NCBI GenBank assembly: GCA_905178155.1
Contig: CAJINV010000015.1
Location: forward strand, 457,309 to 521,308
Direction: 5' to 3'
From: Amoebophrya sp. A120
Lineage: Eukaryota; Sar; Dinophyceae; Syndiniales; Amoebophryaceae
DNA: 64,000 nucleotides
Made by a program: the position numbers and the translations under genes. This document shows, in pieces, positions 1-13,000 of this stretch (its first letter is position 1; each line of letters opens with the position of its first letter). The notes under the pieces were generated by a model. That model was not told the DNA's origin, did not search any database, and saw only the letters and a list, made by a program, of their open reading frames with translations.

Positions 1-676
1 ATGTTGGACCCCAACATGAGGAACGGGCAACCGCCGCTCGCGCTGTGTCCTCCGGCGCTGCTCGCGGGGATTGGTGGGTGGCCGGGGGGAAGATCTTGGA
101 CGAATTTCGGTTTGGTATTATTTCCTTGTTGCGTTTTTGCCGTGGTTTTGATAGTTCCAGCACCTGTAATCCCGTTCGTGTTTGTAACGGCATCGGTTTG
201 AAGATGCAACTGTTGGTGTAGTCCTACTCCAGAAGCACCTCCGGCAGTATCCGATCCGGCACGGCTACGGGCAGTTGTCGGAGTAGAGGTCACCGTCGAG
301 GCGGGGGTGGCGCAGTTGGTCGTGTAGTCCAGGTCATTCTTGATCACGACCTTGTCCTGAAATTTCGAGACCACCGGACACATCGACGCTTTGGCTTCCA
401 ACTGAGCGGTGCTGTTGTAGAAGAGGGGTTTGTCTTGATGATGCGTTTGTGTTTAATAAAATTGTGTATTGCAAATGCAAAAATGCGAAGTCATGTTTGT
501 GTTGGATGAGACAAAAGGCATCTTTGAAGCAGATCAAAATGATTGTCATACATCTTCCCAATGTTGTCTCCGGACGATTTCAGCAGCTGGCGCATGAAGG
601 GACACAAGTTCTGCACGTCCGACAAGTTGTACTTGTTTTTCAGCTTCGACGTCAAAGCCTGCGCAGCCGCCGACAT
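1..676 (-). CDS. g1: unknown protein, N-terminal part, runs off left edge
   Basis: The frame starts at an ATG at 676 and reads MSAAAQALTSKLKNKYNL. A GT-AG intron at 412-551 (donor GTATGA, acceptor CTACAACAG) joins exon 676-552 to exon 411-1 in frame, giving GDNIGK then ITAQLEAKASM. The second exon stays open to the window edge and turns T/S/G-rich (TSTPTTARSRAGSDTAG), which suggests a disordered stretch. The exon-2 frame was chosen because it has no stop for 411 nt and looks protein-like; the other two minus frames stop early. The intron shows no clear inverted-repeat ends, so I treat it as ordinary. No family is recognised. The acceptor choice is inferred from phase only. Confidence 0.6.
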
Positions 677-2330
677 CTTGATTGCGTGGCGGGCTGTCGT
701 GCAGAATCCAAAAGTGGCACCACGAGGAACAAGTGTAAAGTAAGTGGGGGGTGAAAAGTTTATGCTTTACAAAATTGGGGTTTAGTGTTTTATGTTGCCC
801 TCGCAAAACCGCAAAAATTTTGCGAGCGCAACGTGACTACCTTTCACAGCAACCTCATCTTGCTGTCTGGGTGGGTGGGGGATGCGCCACTTCTTTGCAT
901 CAAGTAGTGCACCTCGTCCACGAGGTTTTTTCTTTGTAGTTTTGAGAAAATCGAAGACCTCCTAAAAGTGGATGGAAAATTGGGAAAATTGGAAGTGGAA
1001 CAAAAAAAGGCGGAAATTATCAGAGGCTCTCATTAGGATTAGTACAATGAGGGAAATTGTTATGTGACTTCAGCGTACTGAAGTTGTTCTACTGTACATG
1101 TACTACGTTGGTGCAAAACAACGCTGGCTTGACTTATAGCCTCGGAAATTATCCTTGAGGCGCTTTACACAAGAAAGTCAAGAATATTTGAAAATTGAAT
1201 CAGCCTCAGGTTCTTCTCAGAGTCAAAGAAACAGCTGACAAAAAAAGATTCGCTCAAAGAAAGGAAAGTAAGAAGCTAACCACTCGTCAGAGTCAGACTC
1301 GTACAACTTCAACTTCTAGCACAACAAGATGAACTGTAACTTCCATAATGAAGTCAAAACAATACCCGGACCGCCTCTCGCGGCAGAAAAAAAGAAAACT
1401 AAGGATGTTGCGCAGTTTCAAGCCACAAATGATGTGGAAAGTTGCTTCGAGTATCTTTGCATGCAGAATCTTCACATTTCTGACAATTACGTACCGACCC
1501 AAAGAAATCCGCTATTTCTGCAGCTGCATCACTGTAGTTTGTTACGGCTGTGAAGCTACATGAGAGTTTAGATGTTGAACGAAGAACGTGCATATTGATA
1601 CGGCGACCTTGTTGTGCTCACTCGAAGACAAAAAAGACTACGGCCCTTTCGTAAGTCTAAGTAAGTAGGTTTTTGAGAAAGCGCTTGTTCTTCTAGGACG
1701 AACGACCCAACAGAGCGAACACCGAGTTGTAGCCGTTCGAATCGCTCTATCGGTTTTCCGGCTCGACAGATGATCGCTTCTCCTGACGACCACGACATTG
1801 CGAATGTTTAGATACAGTTTTGGTTGGTTCAGTTCGTTCGTTTTGTGTGAAAAAGCACGAGGACCACGAAGACTACTATGACAAAATCTGCATGAACTTC
1901 TCGGTTCTACGTAGGTGTGAGACATTCGATTCGACTTTTTTGTTGAGAGTGATAAAAAGTTGTTGTCAGCTTTGCATACTTGATTTGAGAGCAGCGTCAT
2001 TTTGCATTTGTGTGAGACGAGGATGTGGTGGAAACTGAAACAGGACTTTTTGACTCTTTAGCGATAGGAAATCTGTTTTGCTATTATTGAAACTCTATTG
2101 AAAAACGAAGTAAATGACCTCAATTGATGTGAATGCATTTGGAAAGAATCATACAGTGTCGTGTACTCAAACTCGGAAATGTTACCTGAAAGGAGAAAGA
2201 GACTTCTATTCTAAACTTTGTTCTACTCATCCGCCAGGACGTAGTTGTACTCCCCACCGCCGGTGCGACCACTGCCAAGAGAGGACGTACTTACCTCTTT
2301 ACTACCCCGGACGAAGAATGAACCCTGTTC
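677..2330. other. Intergenic, between g1 start and g2 stop
   Basis: No open frame here looks like protein and no introner-type element is visible. It should hold the g1 promoter and the g2 3' UTR. Short plus-strand frames (for example 2114-2527) lie opposite the g2 last exon or are Cys/Ser-rich noise. Confidence 0.5.
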
Positions 2331-5300
2331 TTACGCCTTCCGCATCCGCGTACCCCCTTCTCTCTCCTCTTTTTTCATCAAAATCTTCTGACTTTTCGCC
2401 CGGGCCGGAAAGGAGCTACTGCGGCCATGCGTGCCTTTCGGATGGTTGTTCGGAAAAAACGTCGAGTAATGCTCATAAACCATCTATGCAATACAAATTT
2501 CCCGCACAACACGTACAAGATGCTTGACAAATTTCGCTAACTCGAGGTGTCGTCCAACTTGTCATGGTGACAAAGATTGAAGAAGGCAAGTTTTGTCATG
2601 CAGAAACAGCTTATGCACGTGTACGGGGAATTTACTGCGGTTACCATCCCCGGATTCAGCGGTCCGGCGTCCGTTTTCCTACTGTTCACACACGCGTATT
2701 TCCCCAGCTGCACCTCGTTGATCGTCCGCCTCGATTTCGGGAAGGAAAACACCGGGACAGAAGCGTGGTTCGACAAGTTTGTCACTTCGTCGTAGCCGAG
2801 GAGCCTCTTGAACTGAAAAGTGTGGTTCGCTCCCAGCACCACCTGCTCGCCGACTTTGAACGGCAACCCCAATTTCACTATGCAGTGCAAAAGTATCGCA
2901 CTCGTATAAATGCATTACAAATTTCCCCAGCATGAGAAATAAAATTTGTAATGCTGATTTACCTTAAGAGAGAGATTTGTAATGCATGATTGCAATTAAT
3001 GCTACGAGTACGATACTTTTGCACAGGATATTCCCAGTGTACCCGGAAAACTGACCGTACGCTCCGGGCCCGGGGTATCCAAAAAAAAAGACGCTGCTAG
3101 TGTGAATTTGTGATGCGCAACATGCAAGATGATTGCGTCTGTCATGCTGGGCATGCGTTGTAAGGTCCATAATCCAAGGGCGTTTTCACGTACTATCGAA
3201 TCTGCGCATGACAGGTTTTTGCTGTCACGCCAGAGTAGATATTTGTAATGCTGATCCTCCAACAAAGTTTACACCTACAATCTTTTTTTCTTGGATACGG
3301 GGTCGGACACTTTCAGTGCGTCGTTGTGGGTTTTGTTCGACGGAGAATAATATGCATTGCAAAAGTATCCTACTCGTATAAATGCATTACAAATTTTCTC
3401 AGCATGAGAAATAAAATTTGTAATGCGGATTTGCCTTAGATTTGTAATGCATGACTCCAATTATTACAACGAGTACGATACTGTTGTACAGGATAAATAG
3501 TTCGCGTCTTTCCTCTTGTCTTTCGGAAACGAGTAGCGCTGAGAAAACGTTTTGGTCGGGTCCACGCGCAGTTGCTCGATGGGGCACTTGGGAAGGTGCG
3601 GTGTGATTTGTTGGTCGGTGCTGGAGACTTCTTGGTCTTGGAGGCCGGCCAGACAACCGCGGATGGGGTCGACCTGATAGTTTATTCACAGAGCATTTTT
3701 GCCTAGTAGATGTAGACGCTGCGTCGAATTATGCAATGAAACCCTGCATCCATGACAACCTGAAAAAAAATTGTGCAAAATAAATCATCCATACCTCCGG
3801 CCAGTTGTGATCGGACCGGTACGGGTTATTCTCGCGATTCCTTCTCGTTCTCTGCGACTTAGAGGCGTAACTGGGTAACCGCAGGGGCTCGCGCCCGGAA
3901 GGGTCGGAAGGGAAGGAGCGCCAGGGATGCGTGGCACCGAGGACGGAGGAACCGGCGATCCTGCGAAGATTATTCGTGCCGTTCGTTTTTCTGCAACACA
4001 GAAGTGCTGTGGGATGCGTGTCTTTGCATGACAAAATTCCCTTATAATGGCTATCATGAACACCAGACATCTGTATATATACCTTGCCCCCGGTGCCTGC
4101 GTTTGCAGTATCACTTGTCGCAAGATCGGTGATATCAAATGCAAAAATGTCTGGGTCAGGGTCTGGAAGAATGTAACTTGTCATGCTAAATCTGAACCAG
4201 ACAAAAAACTGCGTTGCATGATTGCCAAAAGTTGTCCACTTTTGCGCTAATCGAGAGGCAGTTTCTCATGAAGGATAGGCATTAGAAAGATCTCACAGAA
4301 TCTGTCATGCTATGTCCTACATGCCAGACCTCATGGGCCATGGAAAACCTGCGTGACAAGTCTGGCAATCTTCCAGACCCAGACATTTTTGCAGTTGATA
4401 GGTGAGGTGGTGAGCACGGCCATGCGGTTTCGCCACTCTGGTCGGTCGGCGAGGACCGCACGAATCGCCTCCACAACTTCGATGGACGGCTGATAGATTA
4501 TGATTTTTTGTACATGCACCAGAGTACTTAGACATCCATGAGAAATCTGGCACTCGCAGCATTCCTGCATGACAAAAATGTACCTCGTGCGAATGGACTT
4601 GATTTGCGATCATCAGCTCGAGTTGGTCGACCGCTTTCTCCACTCCCGGGTCGGGGAAAGCGCAGGAATATGAACAGCAAACGTATCGCATTCGTAGTAA
4701 TTGCAGTCATGCATTATGTAAAGGTGAATCCGCATTACAGATTTTATTTCTCATGCTGAGGAAATTTGTAATGCTAATGCATTTATACACGAGTGGGATA
4801 CTTTTGCACAGGATAAGGAAAAATGCGTTGCAACGCCCCCGACGTCGAAAGCAGCGAGGCCGCCGATTGAGGCTCGGCGCCATTTTGATACCTGTAGGAC
4901 AATCACGAGCGTCGAACATTTCATCTGCAGAATTTGTCTTGCAGAACTCGCAAAACAAGCATGATCTGTCATGCATGTTGCGCAGTACTAATACTATACG
5001 TGGTCTACCTTTTTCTTCCCACCCGCCTCTCCACCGGCTTTCTCCTCCGCTGCAGCTTTTAGCAGCAACCTCGTTTTGTGCCGTCGGTAGTGCTGGAGCG
5101 TCTCGGTTTCTTCAATTTGGCCTTGTATCCTTTTGTCCTGGTGCTCCGCCTCTACTCTGGACTTTTTGTCAATGTCCGTGTGCAGTTTTAACTTCGGCCG
5201 CGCCGGCGAGGTCAAATTTTCGTTTTCTCCCGGCAGGTGCACGGCCGGCGTTGCGTGGTGGTGGAAACCGCCACCGTGGCGAAGGTCGAAATGCGCATGC

Positions 5301-5955
5301 TCCACGTCGGACCTATGGAGAAGTTGTATAGTTTGTCATGCTGAACACCTGTATACAGCAATCGCTTGTGTTGTCGTGCATGACAGGCAAGAACAAGTTT
5401 ATTTGTATACGTGATTCCATGTTTCATCAGCCGTTCCTTGGAATTCGTCGCCGCCCTGGCATTATCCTGTGGAAAAGTATCGCACTCGTAGTAATTGCAA
5501 TTATGCATGACAAATCTCTTTCTCAAGGTAAATCAGCATGAGAAATTTAATTTGTAATACTGAGCAAATTTGTCATGCGATTTTATACGAGTGCGATACT
5601 TTTGCACTGCATAAGCATCTCCGTGAAGAAATAGTTCGTTTTTACTCGGACTGGCGCCAACATCGCCTTTCCCATCATCTCTGCTACTCTTGTGTACTAC
5701 TTCACCCGCATTATTGTACTCAGTCGTGTAATTCAACACCGGTAAGAAGGCGCTTATCGGTATTTTCTTCCCTGTTTTGTCAATTCCGCGGTAGGTCCCG
5801 GCCTTCTCCGGAAAGTTCCAGTAGTCTTTCACCGGGGAATCCTGCAGGAGGGTGTTGTTCAAATTGTTTTCTCCGGACCGACGAAAAGCGGGCTGAGACG
5901 AGGAAGAACTGGTGGCCTGGAGGTTGCGAAAAGTACCAACCAACGAGGCTGCCAT
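2331..5955 (-). CDS. g2: 607-aa protein with a PGPGAY (STPGR/SHIPPO-like) motif
   Basis: Thirteen exons: 5955-5614, 5457-5411, 5312-5009, 4891-4816, 4663-4584, 4489-4401, 4127-4083, 3990-3795, 3673-3496, 3345-3298, 3070-3031, 2873-2644, 2479-2331. Seven gaps are introners and five are GT-AG introns (5313-5410, 4892-5008, 4490-4583, 3991-4082, 3674-3794). The sum is 1824 nt, exactly 608 codons with stop. Two independent checks support the splicing. The 4133-4400 introner only joins in frame to the following GT-AG intron if one TCACC copy is kept. The 3076-3297 junction recreates SDPGPGAYGQFSGY. PGPG-x-Y is the core of sperm-tail PG-rich repeats in axonemal proteins, and YSFPK and VFSFPK nearby resemble repeat tails. 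With only one full motif, an axonemal role is a weak inference. Start: first ATG of the open exon (MAASLVGTFRNLQ). Confidence 0.85.
2485..2643. mobile_element. Introner, IE7
   Basis: Flanked by CCATC on both sides (perfect). Excision gives NPGMVYEHY in g2. Confidence 0.88.
2879..3030. mobile_element. Introner, IE1
   Basis: Flanks TTCAC/TTCCC. Excision gives SGYTGKLGLPFKV in g2. Confidence 0.88.
3076..3297. mobile_element. Introner, IE8
   Basis: A-rich TATCCAA ends; perfect CGGGG duplication. Excision rebuilds the PGPGAY motif of g2. Confidence 0.9.
3351..3495. mobile_element. Introner, IE1
   Basis: Flanks AATAA/AATAG. Excision gives DANYSPSNKTH in g2. Confidence 0.87.
4133..4400. mobile_element. 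Introner, IE2
   Basis: Perfect GGTGA duplication. Frame kept through the next GT-AG intron of g2. Confidence 0.9.
4669..4815. mobile_element. Introner, IE1
   Basis: Perfect AGGAA duplication. The left end is diverged (TATGAACAGCAAACG). Lies in g2. Confidence 0.88.
5463..5613. mobile_element. Introner, IE1
   Basis: Flanks GGCAT/AGCAT. Excision gives LHGDARAATNSK in g2. Confidence 0.88.
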
Positions 5956-7028
5956 CTTCTTGGATGAAGCGACGGGTCGCGGGGAAGGTAAAGGATGGAC
6001 TGCTCCGGGTCTTCAGTTTCAGTCTGTGTGTAACTACTCCATCATACTCGTTCGTATACTAACAGCTGGCGTGAAGACCACAACGTTCTTCTCACAGCGT
6101 GGTCTTCTTGCAGAAAGAACCAGAACACGACGCCCCTCTTTCATGTGTCGTGTGGTCGCAGAAAGTGAACAAGAACTCCGTGGACGAGCTGTAGGACAAA
6201 AATCCAGCTACTCTCGGTCTTCACAATGAAGAAGAGCGTGTAGTTGCTTTGGCACTGGATCCTACAACAGCAGGCAGCGGATAAACTTCATCCTCTCTCC
6301 AAGGTCCAAGAAAAAATCGCTCGTAGTGGATTGAACACTCAGTGCTCGTCTCAATTCGTCGGAAAATTTCAATTTCTGCAGTGGCAGTGCTTATTTCAAT
6401 GTCGTCCGCGCTTGAAGCTGCATCTGTTTCATTGCTTCTAACCGCCGCACGATTTTTCCCATCATGCATCCATTGTTCCATATCATCGTCTTCGATCATA
6501 GCCACAATAAAGCGATTGTACATGTAGTTGTGTTCTGGCGTTGCTGTCCCAGTCCCCCGGCACTGCATCGTGCCGGCGTCGCAGAAGAAGCAGAGCCAGA
6601 GGTGCTTTCCATTTACTCCTCGAAAGAATCATACACGTATAAATTATCTTTGTCGTTTTCAGCAAAATGTGTAGTACTACTTGATCTGAGTATGCTTTGG
6701 GTACTATGTGTGTTTCTGTTCCTTGCAAAGCCAAAAGGTCGTACGCTATCTTGTTCACCACGATGAAGTATAAATCTGTGTCTGTTCAATTTGCGAATAG
6801 CCACAGGAGGGTCGGTTCAATGCAGCGGATCATCACTCAGGGCGACCGCTCTGTATACAAAGATGATCTTCACCTCTGCTCTACATCGACCTCTTCTGCG
6901 CAGAAGCTAAGGACAACAAGAAGCAAAAGTGAGTACACCGTAATTGAAAACGTGCTGAAGGTGATGATTTTAATACTTGCAATGTGAAATCTTCTTCTAC
7001 CTCGTTTTCTACTTTCTAAAAATGTCAT
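5956..7028. other. Intergenic, g2 upstream and gene A 3' side
   Basis: No element or convincing frame seen. Expected to hold the g2 promoter and the gene A 3' UTR. Confidence 0.5.
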
Positions 7029-10000
7029 CTAGAAGTCGAATACTCCTGAAAGTGTCAAACTGCCCTCCCCCAAAACTCCCGTGCCGACGGAAGCTAGTTG
7101 AAGAGCAGAGTTCAAATAAGGTCGCATAAACTCGAGGAACGGTTTGGCGTGGTGGTTCTTCCATGATCTTTTCTTCTCTTGAAGAAGCTGGTCTTTGTCT
7201 GCTTCATCGGCGTCATCGTCAACTTCCATTTCTTGTACTTCATCTGTACTGGCAGGGGCTCCGGTAGGGGTATTTCTTCCCCCCGCGGACGAGTGAATGA
7301 ATTCTTTTCCCCTTTGTTCAACTTCGGTTTTCCTGACTTCTTGAAAACGTAGCTTCGAAATCAACTCCAGGCCCTGCCACAGGAGAAATGAAGTGTTTAT
7401 CTTTCCTACTGTCTCGTCTTTCGTTTTTCTTTTTCCCCTCGTAGAAGAAGAACCGGCGTCTCGTTCAAGTGATTGAAAGAAAACGCGCCACAACCCCCGG
7501 GTGAGCCTCTCAGCGATAGTTGTGTCAATCGAGGCAGAAGGGAAGTCTTCTGATTGGTGTAGTACAACTCGATCTTTTTCTTGCAGCTCTACTAACTGCT
7601 GCGAGTGATCACCACGATGAACAGCCGGACTTGATGGGCTTCTACCTCGACTACGACGCCGGCGCACAGAGCGACTGCGACTGCGGGTTCTCCCACGTTG
7701 ACTCCCGGTCGTGCCCTCGGTAGAAGATGTTGCCGGGGGGACCTCCCGCGGAGCTGTACCACTTTGGCTTTGCAGCACAGGCTGCAATGCAGGTCCTTGT
7801 CTACCTTGCGGAAGATTGCTCGCTGCTGTAGTAGTGCCGGCTACAACCTCGCTCAGCGGCTGCGGAGTTCTTGACAGGAGTCCTCCTGGTGCTAATGATC
7901 CTTCGCCCGGCGCCCGCTCAACAGAGGTCCTTCTTCTTGATGTCGACATGATACTATTTTCACGACCAGCAACTTGAACTTTCACTTTCAGCAACTCCCG
8001 CCGCGCCGCTTGGTACCGCGACTTCGCTTCTCGCAGGTCTTGCAACAAGTTCTCATAAATATCAAATGTAAAAGTGTCTGGGTCTGGAAACTTGTGATGC
8101 TGTGTGGCGTATCATGAGGAGGCCACGAGTGCTGGCTCAGCATGACAAATTTCTGCGCTTGTAGGTGTTGCCTATTCTGCATGAAAAATTGCGTCTCCGC
8201 ATGACAGAAAAATGCGGATCTTGGGCAACGTGCATGACAGATTTAAGTGTCATGCCAGACAAGCATGACAAACATGCATTCTTCCAGACCCAGACATTTT
8301 TACATTTGATAATAAAATTCCACCTCCAATTTCGCGTTCTCCTGCGCAAATTCCGTTTCCTGTCGTTTCACCGACGCAGTTTTCGCCAACTTCCGCCTCT
8401 TTTTCTCCGCTGTTCTCCGCTCATCTTCGGCCCTTTCGCACTGGGTCCGCTTCTCGATAATCGGCCGGATCAGCTCGCGCACTTCCCGGATGATGTGCGG
8501 GAGAAATTCGTGGATCACAGCGGCACGGGCGGCGAGTCTCTGTTCCGTGGCGCTGGGCAAGGAACCGCTAATATCGCTGTACGGAGATAAGTTGAAGGTT
8601 TCTTCGGGGACGAGTTCGTTCTCGTAGGTTGCATCTGAAAGTGGTTCTCGGGGAGGCCACCGTAGACGCTGCTCTTCCTCCGCATCATATTGTTCATAAG
8701 GGTTGTAAAACATCATCACGGGCTCCAGGCCCCCTCCAGTCCAGCCCCTCGGCAACATCCTAGCATGCAACCTGCCGCGGTTGTACTGATCCCACAACTC
8801 TCCTGTGCGCAGCAGCCCTGCGTACACCGAATTCCACCGTTGTTCGCGATTTGTCAAAAGGCGCTCCAGCGCATTGTTGCCGATGCTACGTACCCACCGC
8901 TTGCGCCGAAGCTTCTCCAGAAGTTTATCCCGATCTTCCTCTGGGCGGGGGTCATTTGGGTCTCGCTTGGCGAGGGTACTTCGCTCGTGCTCGACTTGTT
9001 TCGTGGATAATTTTCCCATAGCGTTTTCAACTTGCGTATTCCTCTGCAGTACGCGCTCGAAAAGCTGGCGCTCCTCTAGTACCGCTGGGAGTTTTCTCTC
9101 AACATCTGCCCCACTATCTTCCGAGCTGGCGAGCCTCTTGAAGTTACTAATCAAGTGCGGCCAGAAGTAAGCACCCGCACGATTTTTATTTCGAAGATTC
9201 TTGGATGTGCTCGCATTAATCACCGCAGCTTTGCACGTTTCTATTGCTCCGGTAACCTTCGTCTTCCAGGCACCCAGCCACTCCTGGATTGCACTTTGCA
9301 ACAGTGTCTGTCTCTCCCGTACCGCTTTTCGCAGGTTGTCCAAAGTCCGCGCCAATGCTTGCGCTTCTGCAAGCTCCTCGCGCTCCCTCGCGGCAGACAC
9401 CGAGTTTATTTGCTCTTCTACCTGCTATCAAATGTAGAAGCGTCTGGGTCTGGAAGATTGCCAGGTTTGTCATGCATATTTTGCACGACGACGACCCGGA
9501 ATGCCTGTAATGCACGACCTAGCATCACAGACTTTTAGAGGGATTCCTGATGCCTATTCCGCATGAGAAATGCCCCCCCCACGTAGCAAGAACTGGACAC
9601 CTGTTGCTGGTCATGCAATACAAAGTTTTTTGGGAATCCAAACACAGCATCACAAGTTGCAACCTTCCAGACCCAGACATATTTGCAATCCATACCTGCG
9701 CCTCCGCTGCCATCTCCTCCTCCGCGTTCGCTCTTTCCATTTCGTGCAAAACAGCTATTCTGAGTAAAAACGTCCCCACCCCAGAGTCAAGATGGGGATT
9801 TCGCAACAGAAACCTAGAAGTTTTGGTGGTCACGCATGACAAATTTCAGTCCGTACTGTAGTGCAGGTTAGCGTGGACAGCCGCGTCACAAATCCATCTG
9901 CTTATCCTGTTTACAGCATTACAAATTGTAGAACACGACTGGAAATGTCTACCCTGGGTATGCGCATCACAAATGTTCCTGTCATTGGAAATCAGCATTA

Positions 10001-13000
10001 CAACTCTGGGGTGAGGACGTTTTTACTCAGGATAACACCCATCCAGTCGTTTGTTTCCCCAGGCGAAATGCCCAACCAACGCTCCACTTGCGTGATCTTC
10101 GGAAGAAACAGCCCATGAAAAAACTCATTCTCGGCTTTATCCTGAGTAAAAACGTACCCACGCCAGAGTTGTAATGCAGATTTGCAAAGACAGGAAGACT
10201 TGTAATGCGCATCCCCATGAGAGCCATTTTCAATCGTGTTTTGGAATTTGTGATGCTGTGAACAGGGTGAGCAGATGAATCTGTGATGCGGCTGCACTTG
10301 CTAACCTGCACTACACTGCAGAGTGCAACTTGTCATGCGTGACTCACAAAGCTCCTAGGTTTGTGTTGCAAAATCCCCATCCTGACTCTGGTGTGGGTAC
10401 GTTTTTACTCAGGATAGGCTTCTCGGCAGATTCGTGCTTCCGCAGCCCGCAGGTCTTGCACCTTTCTACCCGCTTTCCGCTCTTCAGCCGAAACCGACTC
10501 GTGATCAGCTTTGATGGTTTCCGTTGCAGTGTCGGTTAAATTCGCTTTTTTCGTTTCGTAGATTCCGCTGATCTGCGACAAATTCTTCCGCAATTTATTG
10601 AGCTGGCGTGAAATCGGGGTGAGGTTGTGGAAAATCTGCTGGGTAGGGCTCTCGAACGGGCTGGAGTTGGGAGGAGGGTTCGACGGTAGTTCTTGCGCTC
10701 TCGACGCTCCGCTGGTGATAGTACCAGTTGTGCCCCCGCTCAGTTCCCCGGTGTAGCCACTGTATGAAGGAGATGTCGGTGCTGGACGAGATGATGTAGA
10801 TGTAGAGCTTCTACTTCCGCCCCCTCCTGATGCCAGTTCTTGCACATCATTGTCAAAAAAACCCATCTCCGGCACACCGAGCGCAGCTGGAGAAAGCCCG
10901 TTGTAGGAGACAGTGATAGGCAGCCGCGGTATTGAAGGTGCGCGCACTGCACTGGGGGTTGAACTTCTTGCGTCCATACAAGAAAACGATGACACAACTT
11001 CGGATCCGCCTGGAGGTGTTTCTCCCTCGTGTAGTAGTGCATCATCGTCTCCAGCAGTACAGAGCTTTTCCCCGCCCAGGAAATTCGCCATTTCCTGCCA
11101 CATTTGCTCCGCTCCGTTATTGGGTTGAAAGACGAGGCACGCGTGGCATTTAGCATTTCTGTTCTTCTCCAACCCACGCATGAGTTCTGCTTTCATCCTG
11201 GCCTTCGGCTCTTTCAGCACAACGTCCTCGACCAATAGCCGACGTCTTGGATCCTCAATTATATCCGCTTTTGATGAAGAGCAGGGGCTCATTCCGATCG
11301 GTTCAAAAAAGCGATTGGTGTTTGTGGCGCAAAATGACTGCCTTCTTCTACTACCGTGGTCGTCCCGCTGTAATTTCATCGAAGCTTTCGGGTAGTCAGG
11401 ACCGAAAATCGCAAAGTGGCACTTTGCCGAACCGTTTTGGATTTGGGAGGCCAGCGGGCTCCTGCACTCCGCGTCTGAAAATGTCCCTTCAAAGGCTGCG
11501 AGGGTATCTTCTGTAGGCTCATCTGGATCTTCGTTTCTCGCTGTGACTACACCACGCCGACGTGTGCTCGTGCCACCTCCTCCCACTACCTTTCGGCTTT
11601 TCTGGCTCGGCTCAGATATCATGGTGCGGCCACTACCCACCCTAGCGGGACCACTACCATCTGCAGCTCTACTGCTTTGACTTTGAGCACTTTTCCTGTG
11701 CGAAGATAATGCTAAATACTGTCTATACACGCCCTCCAGGCCGATTCTGCCGATTTCGAACAGCCCGCGTGCCTGAAACGCCCTCATCGGTTATCCTGTG
11801 CAAAAGTATCGTACTCGTATTGCAATCATGCATTACAAATCTCTTCCCTGAGGTAGATCAGCATTACGAATTTTATTTTCCATGCTGAGGAAATTTGTAA
11901 TGCATTTATACGAGTACGATACTTTTGCGCTGCATATCGGTTCCTCCCAAACAACGGGGAAGTTTTTGTCAATTATCCTGTGCAAAAGTATCGTTCTCGT
12001 ACTAATTGCTTTTATGCATTACAAATCTTCTTCTTAAGGCAAATCCGCATTACAAATTCAATTTGTAATGCTAAGCCAATTTGTAATGCAATTTATACTA
12101 GTACGATACTTTTGCAGTTCATATCAATCCCGTGTTGCCAATGCTGCTTCCCCGCGATTCCTATTCCGAGGTGGACGGGGAGGGCAGTCGTACTTTGTAG
12201 TTCTTCTTGATGACGCCCTTGCCTAGAAGAACTCAAGAAATTTTCCCTTTTGCAGTACTGCCGCGCCCGGCGACACGCATCCTGGAGAGGATTTTTACTC
12301 CTTGTGTCGTGCTGTTCACCAACATAATGATCTCCTGGGTGGACTTCATCGACTTTGTAGCGCAGGAATCCAGCGATGCACTGTTCTTCCAGAGTCAGCG
12401 CGTTTCGCATCAATTCCGGCGTTTGGATGAAATCCGTCAGCATCACGCGGTTCTGCAACAACTGTCGCAATAAAATGGAAAAATCTTCGCTTTCAAGGAG
12501 TTTTTTAATTGGAAAAATCTCCTCAGTGAACAGTGTGAGACAGTGGCTGGATTTTTCAGCTTGTCCTCTCGCTCCGGAACCTCGGAAAGCAGAGTGTGAT
12601 GAGTCTGAAACAGTATCTTCACGCAGGAGCAGCTGTCGAATTACTTCCTGGCGTTCCCTTGCAACGGAATGCCGGTCGATCTGTAGTCCTGGTTCCGCTA
12701 CTGCGCCGGCTGCGGACGACGCGTTTGTTGTAGTATCTTCACTCAGGAGTGGTCGCGTGGCTACTTCGCGACGAGGCCCACTTGCAGCAGCCGCGCTGGC
12801 ACTCCTGCTAGAGCTAGTACCAACTTGGGCTCTTAGATGGTCAGCGTATTTCTGGTCATACACCCAGGGGTCCACCGCCATGATCTGAAGAAACACGTCC
12901 ACAAACCTCTCTTCCCTATGCATTGCAAAAGTATCGCACTCGTATAAATGCATTACAAATTTCCTCAGCATGAGAAAGGAAATTTGTAAATGCGGATTTG

